In this document: in pieces, positions 11,601-21,149 of the stretch
How the letters are laid out: the number at the start of each line of letters is the position of its first letter
Numbering within the stretch: the first letter of the stretch is position 1
NCBI GenBank assembly: GCA_964247055.1
Contig: OZ176059.1
Span: 744,001-808,000, forward strand
DNA: 64,000 bases
Origin: Paragordius varius
Lineage: Eukaryota > Nematomorpha
Direction: 5' to 3'
Translations under genes and position numbers: made by a program
Notes under the pieces: model-generated
The model's database searches: none
The model's input: only the letters and a program-made list of their open reading frames with translations
Told to the model about the DNA's origin: nothing

Positions 11601-14600
11601 TAAAAATTAATTAGTGTCATATCGTAAAATCACTTGTGTTCAAGACGCATTTTGCCGTGCAACCCCCGCAATAATTAGCCTCACAAACGCTATTCGATGG
11701 ACACGTAATGAATTCGCAAGGATTAACAAAACAATTTACTTTGGGGCCGTCGGGTGGGCACACCGTATTGTCTGAATATGCTAATTCTTTAAATATAAAA
11801 ATGAAAATAAAAACAATGATATAACCTTAACCCAAAACGATTTTATGTTTATAAATTGTGCAGGTTTTAACATACATGGATGTCTTTAAATTATACATTT
11901 TGTCTTTATAATTTCAATATTTATTGTAAAATATCGGTTTCCATCGCTATTGCTAATTGTAATATAATTAAATTCTAGATTTGATCAAATATCAATATTT
12001 TTTCCGAAAAAAAGTATTTTTTAAATTCCGTTATTGACTTTAAAGTTATTTATAATAACTAATGTAGCAGAAAAACGCGATTTTGTGATTCTAGCAAAAT
12101 ATGGTAATACGGCGATATCTTTTTCAAGACAGAATAAGAAAAATAATTTTAAATTTTTTTGTGTACAGTAAAAATTAACACTTCGATTTAAATTGGGGTA
12201 TTTAAATACGCCAGACTAAATTTGAGTTAGGATTTTTAAAAAATTACTGAAGAAAACGGTCCCAATTTAAGTTTATGCTTCTATTTTATATATATCCCCC
12301 AATATCTAAATAAAATTTTGTTTTGAAAAAAAAAGTTCCATGTCAAACTACATTGACGCCATTTTTATTTTACAAAATATCGTCGTCATTTAATTTTAAG
12401 GGTAAAATTAAAGTTAATTTTTCTATAAATTACATCTAACATTGATAGAAATAGAAAAAGCGGTTTATTCTGTATTATTTTTTAATTTTACAAATCTACA
12501 CATGTCACGTTGACTAAATTTTTACCTTTCGGTTTTAGCTTAAAATAAGTATTATCAGGTATTTTTGTTTCATATATTTCGGTTTATTAATGTTTTATGG
12601 GTGCAAAATTTTGCCATGGTTTCGATTCCTTCCATATTTTTTAAGAATTTAATATTAAACAGGCCTGGGGTATTTAACTACCCCAATTTGAATCCAAGGA
12701 CCATAAGGATGTGTTGTATCTAAGTATTAAACACGGCCAAAAAGTAAAAATATCAAGACAAATATATTTACGCAAAATTTTTCCAAAATAAATTATTTAA
12801 TTAATATTGTAGGTATAATCAACTTTTTCATATCGATATACATTTCTATTTCATACTTTGCAATTTTAACCAGTGAGTTATGACTTAAAAAATCAAGATT
12901 TTAAAAGTAGGGTTGTATTTTGTAAAATAGTATTTTTGTTTACATTACGTGTTGTCCGTAAAATTCCAATTTTTATATCTAGAGTTATTACACTGTGTGC
13001 TAAAAAATTTTTAACGAAAAATTTTTTTTCATTAGATAGCTTATGACCAGCGTATTCATTTGCCGCAAAATTTTTATTTGTTGACAACCTAGTTTTTGAA
13101 TTATTGAAAGAAAATTGAAATCAGGCAAAAAGTAAAAATTAAGGAAAATTAAGGATAATTCAAAAAATAATGCTAAAATTTGAAACATTATGGTTTATTA
13201 TCAATTTAGGAGTTGTTTTCAATATATAAATAGCCTAAAATTATATAGTTAGGGTTTCTATAAAATTTCCGAAAAGATGGCGTTTTTCTTTGTCACACTT
13301 AACAAGATAAATTTAATGAAACTATATTAAAATATTTTTTTTTAATTATTTACTACCTAAACTCACTATTAAATATTAACATTCATATTTTATTCAGGAA
13401 AATAAACTTCTATATCAAAATAAAACCAAAAATATTGTTTTTTATTTTTGCATCTTTTTGTCATCTGGTTTATGGTATATAAAAAATTTATACTGTTTTA
13501 TTTTGGATTCCTACATGATTAGGAATTATTAAGTATATAATTTTTGCAAAATAGGATTTAAAAGTAGTGGAATATCAACCAAAAAATCATTACAATTCCC
13601 TCTAACAAGTCTGTTTTATGACAAATTGATATTTGTATTGGGATTTGTACGGATTGTTGGTTTATATTCCACTAATATTCAATCATATTGTGCATAAATT
13701 ATATACTTAATAATTCCTATTCATGTGAGAATCCAAAATAAAACAGTATAAATTTTTTATACACTCATAAACCAGATGACAAAAAAATGCCAAAATAAAT
13801 AACAATATTTTTGGTTTTATTTTGATATGGAAGTTTATTTTACTGAATAAAATATGAATGTTAAGATTTTAATCGTGAGTTTAGGTAGTAAATAATTAAA
13901 AAATATTATTTTAATTTAGTTTCATTAAATTTATCTTGTCTTTTAAGTGTGACAAAAGAAAAACGCCATCTTTGCTGAAATTTTATAGAAACCCTAACTG
14001 TATAATTTCAGGCTATTTATATATTAAAAACATCTCCTAAATTGATAATAAACCATAATGTTTCAAATTTTAGCATTATTTTTTGAATTATCCTTAATTA
14101 TCCTTAATTTTCACTTTTTGACTGATTTTGATTTTCTCTCAATATTTCAAACTGGTCAACAAATAAAAATTTTTGCGGCAAATGAATACGCTGGTAATAA
14201 GCTATCTCATAAAAAAAATTTTTTCGTTAAATAAAATTGATCCTCTTTTTTGCACACAGTGTTATAAATAATAGGGTTTTAGATTTGAAAATAAGAATTA
14301 TACACGATGGGTTATTGTTACAAATTTGAAATATATACTTTGGTTGCATATCATAATTTTCTGTGCGATTTAAATTGTATTATTTTTATATTTTTTTTGT
14401 ACTATGTAAATATTATATACTTTGTTACTCGAATTTAATTGTTATAGCAAATTACGTACACCTAAAATTAGTATATATATAAAGCACAAAAAAACCGAAG
14501 AAATATCATTTCAAGTTTTAAGTTTTATACTCTTGTTACCTTGCTAACATCTGGTGGCCAAGCGAATCCGAACTAATCTAACAACTAATCTTACATAACA

Positions 14601-17327
14601 GCTCCCACCGAGTCAAACTCGGATGGTGTTTAAAATGCAACAACCATGACAATGTCAATTGCCAATATCACCAACATGCCCACAAAAAAATATAAAAATA
14701 ATACAATTTAAATCTCACAGAATATTATGATATACAACCAAAGTATATATTTCAAGTATGCATGTAACATGACTTCCCCCTAGGGAGAACCGGGCCGACT
14801 CCCGCCGAATTCTCTCGGGGTAACGTAACGTTTTTTTAAGTCGTGATGAGATCCGGAGAGAGACAGTTAAGGATGAATTTTGCATAAGGTAATCAAGGCG
14901 ATTCATAACCAAGATTGGAGTGATGTTGAGTTGGCTGGGTTTACGAACCGAAAAGGAGATATTTCTTACCAATACGGATTGCTCAGTTTGAACGATCGAA
15001 TTATAATCCCAGAAAGCTTACAGGCGAATGTGGTCAATTATTTACACAGCGGGCATAATAATGTAGAAACGATGAAAACAATGGCAAGGTTTATCTGTTT
15101 TTGGCCAAAACTAGAGAACGATTTGGTAGGAAGGTACAGTGAATGTAGCTCATGTCAAGTAAAGAAGCCAAGCCTAGGTGAAAATCCCACTCATCAATGG
15201 GATCCAAATGCTGCGATATGGGAGCGCTTACACATCGATATAGAGGGACCAGTTGACGGGTATTTTTGGCTGTTGTTGATTGATAGCTCATCAAAATGGT
15301 CGGAAATGTTAAAACGGTTAATTCGGTAGATATATTGCACAAACTCGAGGAAACCTTTGCCAGGTTTGGGTTTCCGAGGACGGTAATAAGTAATAACGCT
15401 TCATATTTCAACAATTCATACTTTACATCCACCCTAACAAACTTGGGAATTAAGCACGTGAGGGTAACCCCCTATCATCCTAAAATTAATGGGATGGTAG
15501 AATGGTTAGTGGGGACCCTAAAGGGCAAGTATAGAAAAATCAAAAATTATGATATTTCACCGCAGGAAGCTTTTAATACTACTTTATGGTCGTACCGTAA
15601 TTCAATACATGCTACCACAAAAGAAACCCCCTTCCAACTACTCTTTAAACGAGTCTCCCAAACACCCCTGACCTGAATCAACACAAAAGCAACAATCTTA
15701 GACGCACCCCGTCCACGCCGTGAGTTCTCAATAAACCAACCCATAATGATGAGAAACGAACAAAATCCTGGATGGCGAGCCGGCGATGTTGTTGATAGAG
15801 CGGGTCTTCTTTCGTACAGTGTGTGGGATCAGAAAAAACAGAATATGGTCAGAAAGCACGCGTACCAGTTGAAACACGTCACCCGCCAACTCAACTACAC
15901 CGGTCACTCAAAAAAATAGTAATGATAGTGATAACGACAATACAGTAATAATAATGGTAACAGTTAATAGAATAATAGTAATGACAATAATAATAATGAA
16001 AGTAGTATTGATAACATTAATAGCAATAATGACAATATCAATGCAAATCCGCACGAGCGTCGTTACCCCGAGAGAATTCGGCGGAAGCCGGTCCGGTTCT
16101 CCTAAGGGGGAAGTGATGTTACATGCAAATTTGAAATACATACTTTGGTTGTATATCATAATTTTCTGTGTATGTAAATATTATATCCTTTGTTTCTCGA
16201 AATTTTATTGTTATAATGTAAATTATGTACACCTAAAATTAGTATAAATAAAGCACAAAAAAATGAATAAATATCATTTCAAGTTTTATGTTTTATACCC
16301 TTGTAACCTTGCTAACAGTTATATACGTTAATCATGGTATTTTTTGTATAAAGTCATACACTTAAAAAATGAAAAAGTTTTGATTGATTTTAAGGCACAA
16401 AACTAAAGGATATGAAACTATGGTTGACATTATAAAATAATAGTTCTAACATCAAACTCCGTATACCCGTTTTACGGCCTTAATCTAAATCTTATATATC
16501 AGACTTTAGAGATAATAACTACAGTATTTCCTTAGAGTTAGTCTTATTGGAAATTTTGGCCGAATAGATATGCCTTTGGTTATTTACAACTTTATTCCGA
16601 ACCACTAACGTGTCTAATATTAAAAAATAAACCGATAATTTTAAAAGATTTGCTCAGATGAGCATCCCAAAGTCCCAAATGATAAACATTTTATGCCAAT
16701 GCGATAAAAAAAAATGAAGACCTTAAACTCTAAAAACAGCAAATTCACAATATAAAGGGTATTTTTCTACTTTTATGGCAAATTTGTACAGCCTAGATCA
16801 GAGGTGGGGAACACGCGACCCTTGACAATTTACTGAAGGTCGTGAGAAATTTTAGATACAAAATTTTGCGAAATCCGGGTAAAAATAATTTTTATACAAG
16901 ATATCTGAATAAATCTCTCCAAATTTGGCAATGAACTAGCAAAAAATGTTAAATTAAAAAGTCGTTTTTAATATTTAATAAAATATTTGTTAATGCCCAT
17001 ATATTTTGCAAATGCGGTCAGCAAAGCCATTTGTGTTGGACAGCCCTATGGCTTAGAAGATCACACATGTTACATCATATAAATGCTCCTGGATGTTATG
17101 TTAATAAGCAAACATTCAAGTTTAATCAATATAAAAAATATTTTGAAAATATTTTTAAATTTAAGAGAAACTGCTTGTATCCAAGACACACTTTGCCGTA
17201 CAACCCCCGCAGTAATTAGCCTCACAAACGGTATTCGAAGGGCAATCAATGGTTTGGCAAGGATCAACAAAGCAACATACCCTAGGACGGTTGGGTGGGC
17301 ACTCCGTATTGGCTGGATTAACTAATT
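2536..17327 (-). CDS. Secreted Cys-rich repeat protein, partial gene of six module exons
   Basis: Six exons on the minus strand (17327-17172, 11786-11634, 8127-7975, 6160-6002, 4724-4569, 2691-2536) each code the same 51-53-residue module. All have AG acceptors, GT donors and phase 1 at both ends, so any number can be joined without frame change. The module pattern is CPPDRPKVSCFVDPC-x4-CPSNSVCEANYCGGCTAKC, with eight conserved cysteines and no lysine-rich or hydrophobic stretch; this suggests a disulfide-bonded extracellular repeat. Symmetric phase-1 exons are typical of shuffled extracellular domains. I do not recognise a named family. The first exon (signal peptide) and the last exon were not found. 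The gene may run out of the window, or those exons may be too short to see. The exons are spread by transposons inserted in the introns. Confidence 0.8.
3231..3805. mobile_element. TTAA-flanked MITE (piggyBac-like), copy 1
   Basis: A 575-bp element with ends CACTTCGATTCAAATTGGGG and ...TATCCAAGTG, and a subterminal inverted block (cccaatttgaatcgaag). The left flank is TTAA (3227-3230); the right flank is TTGT, a slightly altered TTAA. The equivalent intron position beside module copy 2 (about 5208-5225) lacks the element and reads gatattaatgtcaaaac, so the insertion came after the exon duplication. Related copies are at 12.2, 20.1 and 63.4 kb. Confidence 0.75.
4569..4724 (-). CDS. Cys-rich module exon, copy 2
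   Basis: 156 nt, phase 1-1, with the same acceptor and donor as copy 1. The protein is identical to copy 1 through VLDTS. Flanking intron on both sides also matches neighbouring copies: the 4200-4568 stretch resembles 5650-6001 beside copy 3. The duplicated unit was therefore larger than the exon. Confidence 0.85.
6002..6160 (-). CDS. Cys-rich module exon, copy 3
   Basis: 159 nt, one codon longer than its neighbours near the start (AADSANTVC). It keeps all eight cysteines but reads CPPHLPKV where others read CPPDRPKV. The acceptor is ttatttcaag and the donor is GTTAACC. There is no ATG or stop, as expected for an internal exon. Confidence 0.8.
6350..6735. mobile_element. Dispersed repeat X, truncated copy (possibly Helitron-like)
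   Basis: It shares a long stretch with 56.15-56.75 kb, including gagccgactatgttcggcg, tgggcccgaactgggggcct, ggttttccggaaa and the shared end tataaatatatag. This copy lacks about 200 bp of the left part seen in the other. No coding capacity is apparent. The family assignment is tentative. Confidence 0.55.
6821..7120. mobile_element. 300-bp DNA element with 48-bp inverted ends
   Basis: The stretches 6821-6868 and 7073-7120 are about 90% identical inverted repeats beginning TTTTGTGGGATTAAATACTT. The interior has no recognisable gene. No clean target duplication was found. It lies directly beside the gag fragment that starts near 7141. Confidence 0.6.
7141..7405 (+). mobile_element. LTR-retrotransposon fossil: gag fragment plus LTR edge
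   Basis: A fossil fragment. The translated text at about 7141-7330 (for example SFTQFLERVVKIAAEE and IRDALVIGL) resembles the capsid region of Ty3/gypsy-type gag. It is followed at 7380-7405 by a stretch matching, in reverse, the polypurine-tract/LTR edge of the element at 14.3-16.3 kb, so it probably belongs to the same family. It is clearly broken and incomplete. Confidence 0.55.
7975..8127 (-). CDS. Cys-rich module exon, copy 4
   Basis: 153 nt, phase 1-1. Its donor is the GTGATT form (after GGGCGCAA), one codon earlier than in copies 1-3 and 6. It encodes CPPDRPKVSCFVNPC, QTITCPSNSVCEANYCGGC and TAKCVLG. All eight cysteines are kept. Confidence 0.8.
8553..11090 (-). pseudogene. Degenerate minus-strand coding remnant split by a LINE
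   Basis: Open minus-strand stretches at 11079-10849, 10845-10643, then 9064-8996 and 8882-8553 read as protein-like sequence (for example FFDSIRHRAWDFCRRDLALV, LWIHRKNPLSIKGYNLMQIA, KPCFMCINRRSTFH) with CpG-containing codons unlike the surrounding AT-rich noise. They are interrupted by stops and by the LINE at 9065-10642. This could be an old retrocopy of a host gene or an unrecognised transposase. I could not identify the family. Confidence 0.4.
9065..10642 (+). mobile_element. LINE insertion with 5' inversion and 14-bp target duplication
   Basis: The direct repeats AAAGAGCAATTTGC at 9065-9078 and 10629-10642 are the target duplication. The left segment (about 9079-9840) carries reverse-transcriptase sequence on the minus strand, including GLHQGSVLSPILF and the catalytic YADD motif (...LIYADDLLLTS...). 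The right segment (9841-10604) carries the protein's C-terminal part on the plus strand (C-x2-C motif SIQCTKCQYWLHKPC, then TYLGDTISAQGG and YACETWQISKTQ), ending in a stop and an ATCT tandem tail. About 50 bp around the CQYWL motif is present in both orientations. This is the signature of twin priming. The clade is CR1/L2-like by appearance, not proven. It is a dead copy. Confidence 0.85.
11634..11786 (-). CDS. Cys-rich module exon, copy 5
   Basis: 153 nt, phase 1-1, donor GTGATT as in copy 4. It encodes CPPDGPKVNCFVNPC, EFITCPSNSVCEANYCGGC and TAKCVLNT. It differs from the others at several non-cysteine sites, so it is an older copy. The upstream intron (11787-11960) keeps similarity to the introns beside copies 1-3. 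Confidence 0.8.
12165..12978. mobile_element. Mariner-like MITE (TACAGTAAAAATT family) holding a nested MITE
   Basis: The left end tacagtaaaaatt at 12165-12177 is cut by the TTAA-flanked MITE at 12179-12726. The rest resumes with acacggcc...tatcaagacaaat and closes near gttgtccgtaaaattccaatttttat. Other copies of this ~290-bp family are at 25.7, 31.7, 34.6, 52.5, 55.8 and 63.9 kb. The TACAGT ends suggest Tc1/mariner. Confidence 0.55.
12179..12726. mobile_element. TTAA-flanked MITE, copy 2
   Basis: A 548-bp element starting CACTTCGATTTAAATTGGGG and ending TATCTAAGTA. TTAA lies at 12175-12178 and 12727-12730. It aligns along its whole length with the copy at 3.2 kb and is nested inside a mariner-like MITE. 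Confidence 0.75.
12991..14261. mobile_element. 1.27-kb near-perfect palindromic element, copy 1
   Basis: It starts CACTGTGTGC and ends GCACACAGTG. The two halves are inverted repeats of about 600 bp around a centre near 13620 (agatagcttatgaccagcg on the left; its reverse near 14190 on the right). TTA flanks both sides, which would fit a 3-bp target duplication, though TA-targeting cannot be excluded. No transposase is seen. A second copy is at 27.2-28.4 kb and a solo end at 19.8 kb. Confidence 0.8.
14316..14549 (+). repeat. 5' LTR of the fossil
   Basis: 234 bp, TG...CA ends, with the shared block cctaaaattagtata followed by taaagcacaaaaaa. It pairs with 16117-16317. Confidence 0.8.
16117..16317 (+). 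repeat. 3' LTR of the fossil
   Basis: 201 bp, shorter than the 5' LTR, same termini, preceded by the purine tract and followed by the GTTAT duplication. Confidence 0.8.
16799..17048. mobile_element. hAT-type MITE, copy 2
   Basis: It starts CAGAGGTGGGGAAC and ends GTTGGACAGCCCTA. The flanks GCCTAGAT and tggcttag are similar but not an exact 8-bp duplication, so the copy is decayed. It sits 124 bp from module exon 6. Confidence 0.6.
17172..17327 (-). CDS. Cys-rich module exon, copy 6 (most 5' seen)
   Basis: 156 nt, phase 1-1, donor GTTTCTC. This is the most divergent copy: NTECPPNRPRVCCFVDPC, QTIDCPSNTVCEANYCGGC, TAKCVLDTS. It has an extra cysteine (VCC in place of VSC), giving nine. No further copy was found upstream up to the divergent transporter gene. 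Confidence 0.8.
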
Positions 17328-18665
17328 CTTAAATGATAATTGGATAATTGGTGCATTACTTTTTTAAAATTTGAAGCAAAAAATATTAAAACCTAAGTTA
17401 TTTCAAATTTTTAGCCAAATATATGTTGTACATATATCCGAAAAAATTAATTAAGGTATAAACTAATTTAATTGGCAAAATGAAAAATAAAAATGCTAAC
17501 AGAGATTACTTTTAATGATTTTCGCAGATGATTGAGTTTGTAAACTTGGAATCAATGTTAATAGTAATGCAGAGATCAAAAAATAACGATGGGATTTGGA
17601 ATTGTTCATTTTTTAAATCAAATGATGTTTTTTAACGAATTAATATAATTTGAAAATTATTATTATTACAGTCTCTTATATTTCCCCAAAATATAAATAC
17701 TATTCAAATTAACTTAAAACATACAATTTGTGAATAAATATTTTTATTGCATAGTGGGCAAATTTTTATCCGAATAAGAAAGTTGGTATAAAGATGGTTG
17801 TTTTCTTTTTATTAATCCAGAAAGCATGAATTATTCATAATAGTTTGGTGATAATGTAAAAGATTAAATTTATTAAAGCCTATAATTTGGCATTTATCTT
17901 AAATTCTAATTAAGCCAATCAGCAAATCCCTTGCGCGTATTCTCCACAACGAAATTGTCGAATAAATTAAGAAAAAGTTGATAGCCTGCAACGACATCAA
18001 TTTACATTAACCAATAATTTATTGAACATTTTACGATGTGTATGATACAAAATTACCATATAATATTGGCCTAAAAATATTTAAACGGTTCATTCTCATT
18101 ATAAGGTAAAAACATTTGGGTAATATTGCTATATCAAAATGGCATTTTTAGTGCATAAGTAACTATGAAGATTGGGTTAAAATCACAAATATTGGTCATT
18201 TAAAATAGTATGTTTTTTCGAATCCGTTTGCTTAATTAAAAGTTAAATATATTTACTCGGCAAAAATATTTGGAAAAAAGCGTTTAGATTAATGGAACTT
18301 GAGTGACAGTTTATACAGTAGAGATGTGCTTTTTAAATAGGAGGCGGCTTTTCTGCAGCAATTTTAGCACTTTTTTAAAATGTTTTGTGAAAATTTTTAG
18401 GAGATTTTTTGGTTATTTTTATTTTTAAATTGATATATTTTATAAAAATTTTTAGAAAGTTAATTCAATAAACGATAAGCATCAAAATTACAAGGTGATG
18501 ATTACCTAAAGGTAAATAAGTGTATTGAATTACTTTACCGTCATCAAAAATCGTAATTTTATTCCAATTTTATAAAATGATATATTTTTTTGTTTTCACA
18601 ATTATCTTATGAATATTACTTTATGTATTTCTTTATTAACGTTTACCCAATTTTTGGCTCCAAAA
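17328..18665. other. AT-rich intron or spacer
   Basis: No exon or known repeat recognised. It should lie upstream of the module gene or inside its first intron. No signal-peptide exon could be supported here. Confidence 0.3.
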
Positions 18666-18915
18666 CAGGGTCCAAGACAAATGGCTTTGCGGGCCGCATT
18701 TTTTCATCAAAAATTTAACGGACCGTTTAATTAGATTTAAAACATAAGAGTAGCCACTGTTTATTTTAACAGTTTTTGCTAGTTTATTGCCTAAATTCTA
18801 GTAGACTTATTTAGAAAATTTGTTTTAGAAATATATTATATTTAGATTTCGAATTTGGGTTGCATTAATATTTTGAAATGCCGCAGGGTGCCCGGGGCTA
18901 CGTGTTGGACACCCC
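18666..18915. mobile_element. hAT-type MITE, copy 3
   Basis: It begins CAGGGTCCAAGACAAATGGC and ends GTTGGACACCCC. The internal ggctttgcgggccgcat matches the copy at 61.7 kb. The target duplication is blurred. Confidence 0.6.
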
Positions 18916-19197
18916 GGTTCTAGAAGTTACAAAACCGTATACAAGCCTTTTTATCAAATACAGGAGATATGTTTGATTTTAACTACAATAACTTTCAAAA
19001 CGGTAGTTTATTTAGATTGAGCTCTGGGATATAAAACTACCCTACTAGGTCATCGCGGACAAATAAGTGACGCAAATTTTGCTATTTTAGTACTTACCAC
19101 AGAAGTGTTATTAATTTTCTTATTACTCGAAAGGAACTAAAATCGTCATGATATTGATGATACATTCTATCAGAATATCTAAATATAATTATATGTA

Positions 19198-19540
19198 TAT
19201 ACCATTTACAATTCAAATACACCCTTAAACAATTCAAAATCACCCTTGAACAATATAAATTCACTCTCAGACAATTTAAATTCACCCTCAAATAAAATTT
19301 ATGTTTGTTAAAATTAAAAAATACCTATATTTTATACATTTTTGAAAAATAAAAATTTTGTTTTATATTAAATACTGAAAAAATAAAAAATTATGCTATA
19401 TTATTAATAATGAGTTATATTTGTTTGAAAACATATAATTTAATTTTAGGGTGAATTTAAATCGTTCAAAGGGGAATTCGAATTGTTCGAGGGTGAATTA
19501 AAATTATTCGAGGGTGAATTTGAACTGTAAATGGTTTATA
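19198..19540. mobile_element. Iteron-TIR MITE, copy A
   Basis: It opens TATACCATTTACA and closes TGTAAATGGTTTATA. Inside each end are 21-bp direct repeats of the form aattcaaattcacccttgaa, about three per side, in opposite orientations. The interior shares aatataactcattatt-type sequence with other copies. Confidence 0.7.
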
Positions 19541-19774
19541 TTACATCAGGATATTTTTCATACCACCAATTTTAGGTACATTGTATTGGATTTATGTCTA
19601 GTTTCCAAATATTTTAGTGATATTTTTATGCATTTAGTTTTGCCTAGAAATTTTGTTAAATGTGCGGATGTTTTGTCATTGATATGGAAAATTTAGCACA
19701 AAAGTAGCAATAACGTTATCAAATCAATGCTAAAGACCAAAACCAAAAGCTTATGATATACCAAATATTTTCCT

Positions 19775-19912
19775 TCTCTCAATATTTCAAAAACTAGGTT
19801 GTCAACAAATAATTATTTTTGCGGCAAATGAATTCGCTGGTCATAAGCTATATCATGAAAAAAATTTTTTGTTAAAAAAATTATCCCTCTTATTTGCAGA
19901 CAGTGTATATAT
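19775..19912. mobile_element. Solo end of the palindromic element
   Basis: It matches the right end of the element at 12991-14261 (ctcaatatttcaaaaacta ... tcataagctat ... gacagtg) and stops where that element starts folding. Only one arm tip is present. Confidence 0.6.
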
Positions 19913-20094
19913 ATAATTAGGATATTTTTTGTGGACTCAGTGTAATGCAAGTTAATTTCATAATTTCGCGATTAAAAAATCCCCATCAAAGTGGTAATTT
20001 TTTTTAGCTTACTATGCCCGAAGCTAAAAGCCGCATGATCATGGATCGGATATTATAATTACCCCCGATTTTGTACAGTGTTAACACTTCTAAT

Positions 20095-20604
20095 TAAATT
20101 GGGGAATGTATAGACCCCAAATATATTTATGGTATATATGAAAAATTACGGAAAGAAAAATTAAAATTTGTCTACCCTAATAAAAATAAATTAAAAAGTC
20201 AAAATATCAAAATTCCTTTTAAAAAATTTCCATATCAAACTGATTCGATGGCATTTATTACAACATTTTTGCAAAATATCGTTATTATTAAACTCCAATG
20301 CTAAAATAAATATTAATTTTTATTAAATCAGATCTAACATTGATATTTGCAGAAATTTATTTTATATTATGTTTATATTTAGCAAATGCACACATGTCAT
20401 AGACTTAATTTATACCAAGAGGTTTACCCATAAATATAGCAATACTCTTGAAAATAAATCATTTTTATATTTCGGTGCATTAATGTTATAAAAGTGCCAA
20501 CTTTTTGCAATGGTATCAATTTGTTTCAGACAAAAAAATATTTGGTTTTAAACCCGGGGTCCCCAAATTGAAGCGGAAGGCTGAAAATGTGTTGCATCCA
20601 AGTA
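20095..20604. mobile_element. TTAA-flanked MITE, copy 3
   Basis: 510 bp, CACTTCTAATTAAATTGGGG to GCATCCAAGTA. TTAA lies at 20091-20094 and 20605-20608. Confidence 0.7.
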
Positions 20605-21149
20605 TTAAACCCATTTATAACACTTAGTTTTTAAAGTCGCGGCCATCAAATTTTAATATATATATATATATATATATAATCAAGTACTTATCAATATATC
20701 TTAAGGGTAAATATAAATTGATGATTTTTAAACTATATAGATATAATTTGTAAATTTGGGCCATTATTTTGAATTTGTCTGTATATTTAATTTTAGCATC
20801 TCTCAAGAAAAGCCAAGGGTGTTTCAAAAAGATGTCTTGTACGAAATACGGTGTCTCACCACCAACCTAGCCATCAAATATGATGCTTCTTTGACAACCA
20901 AGTATTGTAGTTGCTGATTTTCAACGCTACAATAACATTGATTATATAATAATATTGTATTTAACTAGTTTTTTATGGAGCATTGAGACTTATTCAATGT
21001 TATAAATATTTATACTATTTTTTTCCATGTATTTATAATGTTATGTTTTACTTTTTCGCGTTATCCATACATTTAAATGTGAATTGGAGTTTGGCTTATG
21101 CATGCATGACTCTACATTTTGCCAATAATTCTGAGTCTTGGATAACGGT

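Larger units (their letters stand above)
14316..16317 (+). mobile_element. LTR-retrotransposon fossil (Ty3/gypsy-type), internally reduced
   Basis: The LTRs are at 14316-14549 and 16117-16317, both beginning TGTTACA and ending GCTAACA. The 5-bp target duplication GTTAT lies at 14311-14315 and 16318-16322. A purine-rich tract (aagggggaagtga) directly precedes the 3' LTR, and a TGG start follows the 5' LTR, as for a tRNA primer site. The interior has an integrase region (about 14880-15676) with a zinc-binding N-terminal part and a DDE core of Ty3/gypsy type. The gag, protease and reverse-transcriptase parts are missing or unrecognisable. An inverted copy of the 3' LTR edge lies at about 14725-14830. 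It is broken by several lesions and a large internal loss. The LTRs differ at many sites, so it is not recent. Confidence 0.85.

Noticed and set aside
15908-16159. Minus-strand Ile/Val/Thr-rich frame resembling a membrane protein
   Set aside because: It is an artefact of an AAT/GAT-type microsatellite within the LTR fossil.
20624-20827. Possible signal-peptide exon of the module gene (minus strand)
   Set aside because: The frame starts with charged residues, runs into a TA repeat and has no donor in phase 1.
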